DNA of 64,000 bases from Blastococcus sp. CT_GayMR19 (GTDB lineage: Bacteria > Actinomycetota > Actinomycetes > Mycobacteriales > Geodermatophilaceae), in contig NZ_SPQL01000003.1 of the NCBI RefSeq assembly GCF_004570385.1, positions 124,001 to 188,000 of the forward strand. The letters run 5' to 3'. Position 1 is the stretch's first letter. The number at the start of each line of letters is the position of its first letter. Positions 7,374 through 15,682 of the stretch are shown in pieces. The position numbers and the translations under genes were made by a program. Under the pieces are notes generated by a model. The model was not told the DNA's origin and did no database searches. It saw only the letters and a list, made by a program, of their open reading frames with translations.

Positions 7374-9166
7374 TGACCGGGACCTTCGCCGAACCCAGGA
7401 TCGAGGCCGAGCGGCGGGCCGACGGCGCACTGATCCTGCGGTCGGCAGAACCGCTCGCCGCGCACCCCGTCAGCGTCGTCCACTCCTTCCGGGCCGGCAG
7501 CGAGGCGCATCCCGACCGGCTGCTCCTCGCCGAGCGCTCGGGGGAGGGCTGGGCCCGGCTGACGTGGGGCGAGGCCCGCGCGCAGGTCGACGCCTTCGCG
7601 CAGGGGCTGCTCGACCGCGGCCTGGCCGACCGCCCGGTGATGGTGCTGTCCGGCAACAGCCGCCTGCACCTCGTGGTCGCCCTCGCCGCCATGACGGTCG
7701 GGACGCCGGTGGTCCCGACCAGCGTCGCCTACTCGCTGCAGAGCGCGGACCACGGGAAGCTCCGCGCGATGGCCGACCTGGTCGGTCCGGGTCTCGTGGT
7801 CGCCGAGAACGCCTCGTTCGCCGGCGCGGTCGCGGCCGTCGCCGAAGGGCGGACGGTCCTCAGCATGGACGCCGCCCTGTCCGGAGCGCTGCACCCCGAC
7901 GACCTGGCGGCGGCGCCGACCGGCGAGGTCGACCGCCGGTGCGCGGCCCTGCAAGGGGACGACGTCGCGAAGATCCTCTTCACCTCCGGCTCCACCGGCG
8001 CGCCCAAGGGCGTGCTCAACACCCACGGCATGCTGTCGGCCAACCAGCAGCAGATGCGACAGGCCTGGCCGTTCCTCGTCGACGAGCCGCCCGTCCTGCT
8101 GGACTGGCTGCCCTGGAGCCACACCTTCGGCGGCAACCACGACACCCACCTGGTGCTCACCAACGGCGGGACGATGTGGATCGACGACGGTCGGCCGGTG
8201 CCGGGCCTCGTCGAGCGGACGGTGCGCAACCTGGCCGAGGCGCGTCCGACGATCTACCTCAACGTGCCCGCGGGGTACGCCGCCCTGCTGCCGCACCTGG
8301 AACGCGACGAGGCGGCAGCACGGGCCTTCCTGTCCCGCCTGCGACTGGGGTTCTTCGCCGCCGCCGCGTTGCCGCAGCAGCTCTGGGACCGGCTGCAGAA
8401 GCTGTCGTCCGAGCACGGCGGGTCGATGCAGATGACCACCTCGTGGGGGCTCACCGAGACGGCACCGGCCGCGACGTCGGCCCATTTCCCGATCACCCGC
8501 AGCGACTCCCTCGGTGTGCCGCTCCCGGGTGTCGAGCTGGCGCTCGTGCCGACGGGGGACAAGACCGAGGTGCGGGTGCGCGGAGCGAACGTCACCCCGG
8601 GCTACTTCGGCCGCCCGGACCTGACCGAGGCCGCCTTCGACGAGGAGGGCTTCTTCCGCACCGGCGACGCGGTCGCCCTGGCCGACCCGGACGACGTCGC
8701 GGCGGGACTGCTGTTCCGGGGCCGCATCGCCGAGGACTTCAAGTTGTCCACCGGCACCTTCGTCAGCGTGGGCACGCTGCGGCCGCAGCTGCTGTCCGCC
8801 GCGCAGGGGCTGGTCACCGACGCGGTGATCTGCGGGGAGAACGGCCTGGAGGTCACCGCCATGGTGTGGTTGCACCCGGAGCACGCGGCCCGGTGCGACG
8901 ACGACGGCGTCCCGGACGCCGGGCTGCGGGCGGACCTCGTGCAGACGCTGGAGCGCCTGGCCGCCGCGGGCGGCGGATCGTCCCAGCGCGTCGAGCGCCT
9001 GCTGGTGCTCCCCGAACCACCCGCCCTGGACGCAGGAGAGATCACGGACAAGGGCTACGTGAACCAGCGGGCGGTCCGCGAGCGTCGCGCCGATCTCGTG
9101 GCGCTGCTCTCGGCCGAGCCGCCGCCCGCCCGCGTCGTCCTCCGGGAAGATCAGTCGCATGCTTGA
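7373..9166 (+). CDS. Feruloyl-CoA synthetase-like AMP-dependent ligase
   Basis: A 597-aa ANL-family ligase. The adenylation motif FTSGSTGAPKGVLNTHGML starts near residue 203, and SWGLTETAPAATS marks the A5 region. The LDWLPWSHTFGGNHD segment and the C-terminal region without a standard PxTxxGK tail (FKLSTGTFVSVG) match feruloyl-CoA synthetases and related long ligases. It would activate a phenylpropenoic or similar acid to its CoA ester. The ATG at 7373 is chosen because it begins the recognisable N-terminus and overlaps a possible leader frame. Its 3' end overlaps the amidohydrolase gene by 8 bp, so the two form an operon. Confidence 0.82.
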   Translation: MTGTFAEPRIEAERRADGALILRSAEPLAAHPVSVVHSFRAGSEAHPDRLLLAERSGEGWARLTWGEARAQVDAFAQGLLDRGLADRPVMVLSGNSRLHLVVALAAMTVGTPVVPTSVAYSLQSADHGKLRAMADLVGPGLVVAENASFAGAVAAVAEGRTVLSMDAALSGALHPDDLAAAPTGEVDRRCAALQGDDVAKILFTSGSTGAPKGVLNTHGMLSANQQQMRQAWPFLVDEPPVLLDWLPWSHTFGGNHDTHLVLTNGGTMWIDDGRPVPGLVERTVRNLAEARPTIYLNVPAGYAALLPHLERDEAAARAFLSRLRLGFFAAAALPQQLWDRLQKLSSEHGGSMQMTTSWGLTETAPAATSAHFPITRSDSLGVPLPGVELALVPTGDKTEVRVRGANVTPGYFGRPDLTEAAFDEEGFFRTGDAVALADPDDVAAGLLFRGRIAEDFKLSTGTFVSVGTLRPQLLSAAQGLVTDAVICGENGLEVTAMVWLHPEHAARCDDDGVPDAGLRADLVQTLERLAAAGGGSSQRVERLLVLPEPPALDAGEITDKGYVNQRAVRERRADLVALLSAEPPPARVVLREDQSHA

Positions 9167-10019
9167 CGGGCACCTCCTGGTCGATGCGCACGTGCACGTG
9201 CCGGTCCTCGGTTCGCTGTCGCCGTCCTGGATCGAGTGGGCGCAGCAGTTCGGTGCTCCCGGGATCCTCGAGCGGATCTGGCGGCCCGACGGGACGCCCG
9301 ATCCGGCGGCCCTCGACGGCCTCTTCGCGGACGAGGGTGTCGACGTCGCCCTGCTGTTCTGCGAGTACAGCCCCAAGGCGACCGGCTACCAGCTCTTCGA
9401 CGACCTGCTCCCGCTGGTCGAGCACAATCCGCGCCGGTTCCGCCCGGTCGCCAACGTCAACCCGCACCTGCACTTCCCGATCGTCCGCGAGCTCACCCGG
9501 CAGCTCGACCATGGCGCGGCGGCGCTGAAGATCCACCCGGTCCACGGCGGGTTCCGGGCCGACGACGCGGCGCTGTACCCGGCGTACGCGGTGCTCGTGG
9601 AGCGGGGGGTGCCATTGGTCGTCCACTCGGGGACCAGCAGCTTCCCGGGGTCGACGAACGCCTACGCCGACCCGATGCACCTCGACGCGGTGCTGCGCGA
9701 CTTCCCCGACCTCCACGTGGTGCTGGCGCACGGTGGCCGCGGCTGGTGGTACGACACCGCCGCCTTCCTGGCCGTCTCCCGGCCCAATGTCTGGATCGAG
9801 CTGTCCGGCCTGCCGCCCAAGCGGCTGCCCGAGTACTACAACCGTTTCGACCTGGGCCGGCTGGCCCGCAAGTGGATCTACGCCACCGACTGGCCGGGCG
9901 TCCCGGGGCAGGCGGCCAACGCGCGGGCGGTCGCGTCCCTCGGGCTGCCCGAGGACGTCGTGCCGCTGGTGCTGGGCGGCAACGCCGTCCGTGTCTACGC
10001 CGGGCTCGACCCCGCCTGA
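9159..10019 (+). CDS. Amidohydrolase family 2 protein (ACMSD/decarboxylase-like)
   Basis: A 286-aa TIM-barrel metal-dependent hydrolase of the amidohydrolase-2 family, which includes ACMSD and gamma-resorcylate decarboxylase. It has the N-terminal metal motif DAHVHV (residues 9-14), ALKIHPVHGGF, VVHSGTSSF, LAHGGRGWWYD, and the C-terminal ATDWPGVPG with the metal-binding Asp. It overlaps the upstream CoA ligase by 8 bp (ATG 9159), which argues for a shared pathway. The reaction could be decarboxylation or hydrolysis of an aromatic product; no closer assignment is possible from sequence. Confidence 0.82.
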   Translation: MLDGHLLVDAHVHVPVLGSLSPSWIEWAQQFGAPGILERIWRPDGTPDPAALDGLFADEGVDVALLFCEYSPKATGYQLFDDLLPLVEHNPRRFRPVANVNPHLHFPIVRELTRQLDHGAAALKIHPVHGGFRADDAALYPAYAVLVERGVPLVVHSGTSSFPGSTNAYADPMHLDAVLRDFPDLHVVLAHGGRGWWYDTAAFLAVSRPNVWIELSGLPPKRLPEYYNRFDLGRLARKWIYATDWPGVPGQAANARAVASLGLPEDVVPLVLGGNAVRVYAGLDPA

Positions 10020-10053
10020 CGGGGGCCTCTCCCGTCGCCGGGTGTGCCCCCAA

Positions 10054-10161
10054 GCGGCCCACTATGGGACGGCCGAAGAGTGTGCGCGAAGGAGCAGTTT
10101 CTCGCCCGAGAACTGCTCCTCAGCGCACAACGTTTCGTGAGCACTTCGTCCCATAGGCCGC
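10054..10161. repeat. 108-bp nested imperfect inverted repeat (large hairpin)
   Basis: Between two convergent genes. Nested arms are: GCGGCC (10054-10059) with GGCCGC (10156-10161); CTATGGGACG (10062-10071) with CGTCCCATAG (10147-10156); TGTGCGC (10081-10087) with GCGCACA (10123-10129); and AGGAGCAGTT plus CTCG (10090-10104) with CGAGAACTGCTCCT (10107-10120), which leaves a two-base loop and one bulged T. The inner stem alone could act as a bidirectional terminator. The outer arms make it longer than a terminator needs, more like a MITE-like repeat or structured RNA. Confidence 0.75.
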
Positions 10162-10281
10162 CTTCAAGGACACACCGGTCTTGCCGGCGGTCATTGGCGT
10201 GGCTGCCGCCGGACGCATGGTGATCGACCGCTGCGCGCGCTTCCGGGAGCGCGCCCCGGGTCACGTCAGGAAAGGCGAGCC

Positions 10282-10695
10282 TCAGGCTCCGCTCGCCGGC
10301 CGCACCATGCAGGTGAGGCGGGCGCTGGCGGTCAACCGGCCCCCGTCGTCGAACACCTCGATCGCGAAGGCGGCGAGGGGCAGCTCGGAACCGAGGGGCG
10401 TGCATACCGCCGTCACATAGCCCGACGTGGCCGCCAGGTGGTAGCTGGCGTTCAGTTCGATGCCCACCACGCGAGCGTCCGGCCCCGCTCCCAGCGCGGC
10501 GGCATAGGAACCCACGGCCTCCACGAGGCTGCACGTCGCTCCTCCGTGGAGCAGACCGAACGGCTGCGTGTTGCCGTCGACGGGCATCCGGCCGACGACC
10601 CGTCGAGGGTCCCAGTCGGTGATCTCGATGCCGAGCTTGTCGTCCAGGGCGCTGGAGATGTCGTCGGGGAACCACGCCGGCGCCTCGGTCGTCAC
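10282..10695 (-). CDS. PaaI-family hotdog acyl-CoA thioesterase
   Basis: A 137-aa 4HBT/PaaI-type thioesterase. The central helix motif PFGLLHGGATCSLVEAVGS (about residues 45-63) with HGG and the catalytic acidic residue is diagnostic, followed by VVGIELNASYHLAATSGYV. The family removes CoA from dead-end aryl- or acyl-CoA intermediates, including 1,4-dihydroxy-2-naphthoyl-CoA. It stands alone on the minus strand, converging on the amidohydrolase across the large hairpin; the aromatic CoA context supports a housekeeping thioesterase role for that catabolism. Confidence 0.85.
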   Translation of the reverse strand: MTTEAPAWFPDDISSALDDKLGIEITDWDPRRVVGRMPVDGNTQPFGLLHGGATCSLVEAVGSYAAALGAGPDARVVGIELNASYHLAATSGYVTAVCTPLGSELPLAAFAIEVFDDGGRLTASARLTCMVRPASGA

Positions 10696-10744
10696 GCGGC
10701 CACCCTAACGACGCGTCGCTCGACGACAGGCGCACACGCGGCGG

Positions 10745-10777
10745 CGCCAGCGCCGTGACAGCGCCCTGCGAGCGCCC
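10745..10777 (+). promoter_or_regulatory. Three 11-bp direct repeats, candidate SARP boxes before the PIG-L gene
   Basis: CGCCAGCGCCG, TGACAGCGCCC and TGCGAGCGCCC follow each other with an exact 11-bp period, ending 45 bp before the PIG-L start. SARP regulators are known to bind direct repeats spaced by one helical turn next to the -35 region. The same unit recurs at 14480-14522, beside the SARP-type regulator encoded next door. Confidence 0.5.
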
Positions 10778-10822
10778 TCCGCCACCATGGGCGAACCGCT
10801 GGGGGTCAAGAGAGGTCGCGTC

Positions 10823-11593
10823 ATGAGCGAGTCCGTATCCGACGTCGCCGCGTTGGGCACCGTCCTCGGCATCTGGGCCCATCCCGACGACGAGGCGTAC
10901 CTGTCCGGCGGACTGATGGCGATGGCCAGCAATCTTGGCTCGCGCGTGGTGTGCGTGACGGCCACCCGCGGCGAGCTCGGCACACCCGACCCGGAGACGT
11001 GGCCGCCGCAGCGGCTGGCCGCCGAGCGCACTGTCGAGCTGGCCCGCTGCCTGGAGGTCCTCGGCGTCTCCGAGCACCACTGGCTGGGCTACCGCGACGG
11101 CCGGTGCGCGGACGTCCCGGTGCCGGACGCCGTCGCGAAGCTGTGCGACCTGATCGACGCAGTCCGCCCGGACACGGTGCTGACCTTCGGCCCGGACGGC
11201 ATCACCGGCCACCCGGACCACCGGATGGTGTCGGCGTGGGTCACCGCGGCGTTCGACCGGGCAGCCGCGCCGGGCGCACGGCTGCTGCACTCGGCGGTCG
11301 CCGAGCGGCGGGTGCCCCGGTGGAAGGAGCTGGACGGCAGCCTGGGCGTGTACCTGCCCGGCTATCCGGTCGCCGCTCCCGACGGAACGCTCGCGCTCGA
11401 CCTGGTGCTGGGCCCCGACGTCGCCGCGCGGAAGGTCCGGGCGCTGGCGGCGCAGGCCACCCAGACGGCGGGGCTCATCACCGCCATGGGCGTCGACCGC
11501 TACACGGCCTGGGTGGGCGACGAGTCGTTCGTCCAGCACCGCCGGCAGACGCCGGTCGCCGAGCGGCCGGCCGTGGCGGTCACGACCGGGTGA
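10823..11593 (+). CDS. PIG-L/LmbE-family deacetylase
   Basis: A 256-aa zinc-dependent N-acetylglucosaminyl deacetylase-fold protein. AHPDDE (about residues 17-22) and the downstream HPDH are the metal-binding motifs; the Asp of HPDDE is the general base in the family. Substrates include GlcNAc-inositol (MshB), mycothiol conjugates (Mca) and antibiotic intermediates; none is specified here. The ATG at 10823 with AGAGGT six bases upstream is preferred over the ATG at 10787. SARP-like direct repeats precede the gene, and it converges on the SARP regulator with a 14-bp overlap. Confidence 0.82.
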   Translation: MSESVSDVAALGTVLGIWAHPDDEAYLSGGLMAMASNLGSRVVCVTATRGELGTPDPETWPPQRLAAERTVELARCLEVLGVSEHHWLGYRDGRCADVPVPDAVAKLCDLIDAVRPDTVLTFGPDGITGHPDHRMVSAWVTAAFDRAAAPGARLLHSAVAERRVPRWKELDGSLGVYLPGYPVAAPDGTLALDLVLGPDVAARKVRALAAQATQTAGLITAMGVDRYTAWVGDESFVQHRRQTPVAERPAVAVTTG

Positions 11594-14420
11594 GGTTCTG
11601 CTCGATGGCCCGCCGCGCCACCTGCAGGACGGCGTCGCGGGGAAGCACCGGGCCTCCGGAAGGATGCCGTCCGTCGCCGGGGGGAGCGTCGCGGGCGGGC
11701 GCGTCCGGTGCCCCGTCGGCGGCGGCGTCGAGCTGCGCTGCCGTGTCCTCGTCGCCGAGCCGGCGGAGCAGGTCGGCGAGATTGCGCACCGTCGTCCACT
11801 GGTGGGTCCAGTTGCCGGTGCGGGCGAAGTAGTCGATCACCTCGCGGTACCCGACCAGGGCCTCGGCGGCCCGGCCGGCGGCCGCCCGGGCCGCGACCAG
11901 CCCGACGGACGCCACGCCGGCAAGGAAGGTGTTGCCCGCTCGCCGGGCGAATTCGACGGCCCGGACGTAGTGCGGCTCGGCCAGATCGCGGCGGCCGACG
12001 GAGGTCTCGATCTCGCCCGTGACGTAGGCCGCCCAGGACCGCAGCGTGGGCGACACCGAGCCGGCGAGCGCCCGGTCGCCCAGGACCCGCGCCCCGTCGG
12101 CATCTCCCGAGTAGGCCAGCGCGAGTGCGGCGACGCCGAGGGCTTCGCCGGAGCGGCCCCCGAGCTCCGCCGCGGCGAGGGCATGCGCGGCGGACGCACC
12201 GTGTGCCCCCCTGGCCAGGGCCACCACCGACAGCGGCATCAGGCAGTACGCCGTGCCGCGTCCATCCGCCGCGCGCTCGAGCCCTGCGCGGGCGAGCCGC
12301 TCGGCCTTCGCGTGATCGCCGCGGTGGTAGACCGCCTCACCGGCGGTGCCCAGCACTGCGGCAGCGAGGGGGTGGTCATGGAGCGCCGGGTCGTCGGCCA
12401 GCTCTTCCGCCCAGCTGCGGAGCTCCACCAGGTCGCGGTAGGCGACCGCGTCGAACAGCGAGGTGACCATCGCAGCGGCCGCGTCGAGGGCTCCCCGGCT
12501 GCGCACCGACCGCCACGCCGCCCGCAGGTTGCCCACCTCGCGGCGGAGGACGGCATCGGCCTCGGGCTCGTCCTCGGTGGCCATGGTGGCGGCGATCCAG
12601 GCCGTCAGGTCCACCGCCCAGCGCTGCAGCTGGGCGACCGCGGCCTCGCTCTCGCCGACCGCGGCCAGCCTGTCCAGGCCGAACGCCCGCAGCGTCTCCA
12701 GCATGCGGTAGCGGGTGCCGCCCTCGAACCGGACCTCGATCATCGAGGCGTCCACGAGGCGGGCCAGGACGCTCCCCGGGTCGCCGGCGAGGCCCAGGTC
12801 GGCGCCGAGCCGCTCGGCGGTGTCCACGTCGGCCCCGTCGACGAACACCGACAGGTGCCGGAACAGGCGCTGCTCGTCCTCCGACAACAGCTGGTACGAC
12901 CACTCGAGGGTCGCCCGGAGCGTGCGGTGCCGGGTGTCGCCACGGATCCGGCCGCCGCCCAGCAGGTCGAGGGAGCGGGCGAGCCGACTGCGGAGGTCGG
13001 CCAGGGAGAAGGTGGACAGCCGGCCGGCGGCGAGCTCGATGGCCAGCGGCATCCCGTCGAGCCGGTGCACGATGTCGGCGATCGTGCGCAGCTCCTCCCG
13101 CGTCGGCTGGACGCCTGGGCGTACCCGGCCGGCCCGGTCCAGGAAGACCGCGACCGCGGGGACCCGCGCGAGATCCGGTTCGTTCCCCGGGAGCCGGAGC
13201 GGCGCCAGGCGGACGACGCACTCGGCGGCGAGGCCGAGCGGCTCCCGGCTGGTGGCCAGGACGGCGAGCCGTGGGCACGCGGACAGGATCGCGTCCACCA
13301 TGTCGCGCGCCGTGTCGACCAGGTGCTCGCAGTTGTCGACCACCAGCAGGCCGGGACGGTCACCCAGGACGGCGAGACAGGCCGCGAGGACGTCGCCTTG
13401 GACCACGTCGAGGCCGAGCGCCGCGGCCAGAGCGTGGGGGAGGGCCGCCGGGTCGGTGACCGGTGCCAGCAGCAGCACCGCCGTCGCCGCCCCGCTCCGG
13501 CCGACCTCCAGGGCGACCCGGGTCTTGCCGACACCGCCGGGCCCGACCACCGTGACCAGTCGTTCGCTCGCCAGCCGGAGATGCAGCGCTCCGACTTCGG
13601 CGTCCCGGCCGATCAGCCGGGTGGTGGGCCGGACGTCGGCCCGGGGGCGGGGTGCGGGGCCGGCGGCCCCGCCGGCGATCTCCCGTTCGAGCTGGTCCAG
13701 GTCCGCGGACGGGTCGAGGCCGGCCTCCTCGGCCAGCCGGTGCCGGTACTCCCGCCCGGTTCGCAGCGCCTCGGGTGCGCGCCCCGCCGCCGCCAGCGCC
13801 CGCATCAGCAGCAGGACCGCGGGTTCGCGCAGCGGGTCCGCGGTCACGGATGCCGCCGCGAGGCCCAGAACCTCCTCCGCCCGCCCCGCGGCGACCGCGC
13901 TGCCGATGAGCGCATCGGTCACCTCGCGGTGCAGCTGGGCGCACTCCTCGATCGCGGTGGCGACTGGCAGGACGTCCGCGAGGTCGGGGAGGACCGGACC
14001 ACGCCAGAGGCCCATCGCCTCCCGGAGCAGCGCCGACGCGCGGGCCGGGTCGTGCGCCGCACGGCCGCGCGCGGACGTCAGCAGCTCCCGCGCTTCGGTG
14101 ACGTCCAGACCGTCGTCGTCGAGCACGAGCCGGTAGCCGTCCGGGCCGGACTCCAGGCGAGGGGAAGCGGATCCGAGCTGGCCCCGTAACCGGGACACGT
14201 GGCTCTGCAGCGCCTGCCGACCCGACTCCGGGACCTCCGAGGGCCACAGCGCGTCGACCAGGACGTCGACCGGCACGGTCCGGTCCTGAGCCAGCGCCAG
14301 CAACGCGAGCACCGCGCGTCGCTTCGGCCCGCGGACGTCGACCGTCCGTCCCTCGACGGTCAGCCGCAGCGGCCCGAGAACGTCCACGCGTACCCGCGGT
14401 GGGATCCGCCCGCCCGTCAT
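11580..14420 (-). CDS. AfsR/SARP-type transcriptional regulator with NB-ARC-like ATPase and TPR region
   Basis: A 946-aa regulator. An OmpR-type winged helix is at residues 10-90 (VDVLGPLRLTVEGRTVDV, LVDALWPSEVP, LQSHVSRLRGQLG). A BTAD follows at about 95-250, and an ATPase begins near 270 with Walker A VVGPGGVGKT (291-300) and Walker B LLVVDNCEH (358-366). The C-terminal ~350 residues are helical, TPR-like. This is the AfsR layout, in which ATP and phosphorylation state affect activation of metabolic genes. The ATG at 14420 is preceded by GGAGGT at 5 bases. It diverges from the methyltransferase gene; direct repeats in that gap are likely its binding boxes. Confidence 0.88.
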   Translation of the reverse strand: MTGGRIPPRVRVDVLGPLRLTVEGRTVDVRGPKRRAVLALLALAQDRTVPVDVLVDALWPSEVPESGRQALQSHVSRLRGQLGSASPRLESGPDGYRLVLDDDGLDVTEARELLTSARGRAAHDPARASALLREAMGLWRGPVLPDLADVLPVATAIEECAQLHREVTDALIGSAVAAGRAEEVLGLAAASVTADPLREPAVLLLMRALAAAGRAPEALRTGREYRHRLAEEAGLDPSADLDQLEREIAGGAAGPAPRPRADVRPTTRLIGRDAEVGALHLRLASERLVTVVGPGGVGKTRVALEVGRSGAATAVLLLAPVTDPAALPHALAAALGLDVVQGDVLAACLAVLGDRPGLLVVDNCEHLVDTARDMVDAILSACPRLAVLATSREPLGLAAECVVRLAPLRLPGNEPDLARVPAVAVFLDRAGRVRPGVQPTREELRTIADIVHRLDGMPLAIELAAGRLSTFSLADLRSRLARSLDLLGGGRIRGDTRHRTLRATLEWSYQLLSEDEQRLFRHLSVFVDGADVDTAERLGADLGLAGDPGSVLARLVDASMIEVRFEGGTRYRMLETLRAFGLDRLAAVGESEAAVAQLQRWAVDLTAWIAATMATEDEPEADAVLRREVGNLRAAWRSVRSRGALDAAAAMVTSLFDAVAYRDLVELRSWAEELADDPALHDHPLAAAVLGTAGEAVYHRGDHAKAERLARAGLERAADGRGTAYCLMPLSVVALARGAHGASAAHALAAAELGGRSGEALGVAALALAYSGDADGARVLGDRALAGSVSPTLRSWAAYVTGEIETSVGRRDLAEPHYVRAVEFARRAGNTFLAGVASVGLVAARAAAGRAAEALVGYREVIDYFARTGNWTHQWTTVRNLADLLRRLGDEDTAAQLDAAADGAPDAPARDAPPGDGRHPSGGPVLPRDAVLQVARRAIEQNLTRS

Positions 14421-14479
14421 CGCGCACCTCCGGCGACAGCGTGCCCGCGTCGTGGGCGACACCGGAAGCCCGTACGTCG

Positions 14480-14522
14480 TGCCAGCGCGGTGCAAGCGTG
14501 TGCCAGAGCCGTGACAGCGCCC
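14480..14522 (+). promoter_or_regulatory. Four ~11-bp direct repeats, candidate SARP boxes
   Basis: TGCCAGCGCGG, TGCAAGCGTG, TGCCAGAGCCG and TGACAGCGCCC follow head to tail with 10-11 bp spacing, midway between the divergent regulator (start 14420) and methyltransferase (start 14582). The last unit is identical to the middle unit at 10756-10766. This layout suits a SARP regulating the methyltransferase and perhaps itself. Confidence 0.55.
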
Positions 14523-14581
14523 GCCCCGACCCTCTGTGGTGTCCGGCAACCAGCCGGCAGGACACCGGAGGAGAAGACCTG

Positions 14582-15628
14582 ATGGACCACAGCAAGGTGG
14601 AGGCGTTCCTGGGGCAGTTCGTCACGGACCTGGGCGCGACCGGCTCGGCCGGCCAGGTGGTGATCGGCCACCGGCTCGGCCTCTACCGGTCCCTGGCCGA
14701 GGGGCCGGCGACTGCCGAGGAGTTCGCCGAGCGCACCGGGTGCGCGCGGCGGTACCTGACCGAGTGGCTGCGCGGGCAGGCCGCGGGCGGCTACGTGAGC
14801 TACGAGCCGGCGACCGGCCAGTTCTCGCTCACCGAGGAGCAGGCGTTCTGCCTGGCCGACCCCAACGGCCCGAACCTGCCGGCCGCGTGCCTCACCGTGC
14901 TCGGCTACCTGCGGGCCGAGCCGCAGATCACCGAGGCCTTCCGCACCGGGGAGGGCTTCGGCTGGCACCGGCACGACGAGGACGTCTTCGTGGGGGTCGA
15001 CGCGTTCTTCCGCCCCGGCTACGTCGCCGCACTGGTGCCGCAGTGGATCCCCGCGCTGGAGGGGGTCGAGGGGAAGCTGACCGCGGGCGGCCGGGTCGCC
15101 GACCTCGGCTGCGGACTCGGTTCGACGTCCGTGCTGATGGCCCAGGCCTATCCGCGCACCACCGTCGTCGGCTCGGACTACCATGGCGAATCGATCGAGC
15201 TGGCGCGCAAGAACGCCGCCGAGGCAGGAGTCGGTGACCGGGTCACGTTCGAGGTCGCCACCGCGCAGACCTTCAGCGGCAGCGGCTACGACCTGGTGAC
15301 GACGTTCGACGCCCTGCACGACATGGGCGACCCGGTGGGGGCCGCCCGGCGGATCCACGACGCGCTCGCTCCGGACGGTAGGTGGCTGCTCGTCGAGCCC
15401 TTCGCCTCCGACCGCGTGGAGGAGAACTTCAACCCGGTGGGCCGGCTCTACTACGCCGGCTCGACGTTCCTCTGCGTGCCGAACGGGCTCTCGCAGGACG
15501 GGGGTCACGCCCTGGGTGCGCAGGCCGGTGAGGCCGCTGTCCGGGCGGTGGTGGCCGAGGCCGGCTTCAGCCACTTCCGGCGGGCCGCGGAGACACCGTT
15601 CAACCTCGTCTACGAGATCCGGCGGTGA
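14582..15628 (+). CDS. SAM-dependent methyltransferase, Rv2258c-like
   Basis: A 348-aa two-domain protein: an N-terminal winged-helix dimer domain (about residues 20-95, with VIGHRLGLYRSLAEGPATAEEFAERTG) and a class I methyltransferase domain with the SAM motif VADLGCGLGSTSVLMAQAYP near residue 176. This matches the Rv2258c-type family of unknown-substrate methyltransferases. The ATG at 14582 has GGAGGAG eight bases upstream; longer frame upstream runs through the promoter and is not coding. It is divergent from the AfsR-type regulator and preceded by the 11-bp repeats, so it is its likely target. Confidence 0.83.
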   Translation: MDHSKVEAFLGQFVTDLGATGSAGQVVIGHRLGLYRSLAEGPATAEEFAERTGCARRYLTEWLRGQAAGGYVSYEPATGQFSLTEEQAFCLADPNGPNLPAACLTVLGYLRAEPQITEAFRTGEGFGWHRHDEDVFVGVDAFFRPGYVAALVPQWIPALEGVEGKLTAGGRVADLGCGLGSTSVLMAQAYPRTTVVGSDYHGESIELARKNAAEAGVGDRVTFEVATAQTFSGSGYDLVTTFDALHDMGDPVGAARRIHDALAPDGRWLLVEPFASDRVEENFNPVGRLYYAGSTFLCVPNGLSQDGGHALGAQAGEAAVRAVVAEAGFSHFRRAAETPFNLVYEIRR

Positions 15629-15633
15629 TCGGT

Positions 15634-15670
15634 GCGGCGGCGGTCGTGGGTTCTCCGCGACCGCCGCCGT
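15634..15670. terminator. Bidirectional hairpin terminator between convergent genes
   Basis: GGCGGCGGTCG (15636-15646) pairs perfectly with CGACCGCCGCC (15658-15668) around an 11-base loop. It lies in the 54-bp gap between the methyltransferase stop and the gpsA stop. No T-tract is present, as is common in high-GC actinobacteria. Confidence 0.6.
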
Positions 15671-15682
15671 CCCCGGAGCCGG

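Noticed and set aside
11664-14189. 841-aa open frame on the plus strand opposite the AfsR-type regulator
   Set aside because: It is a mirror of the strong GC codon bias of the minus-strand gene; its composition is Arg/Gly/Pro/Gln-rich with no domain.
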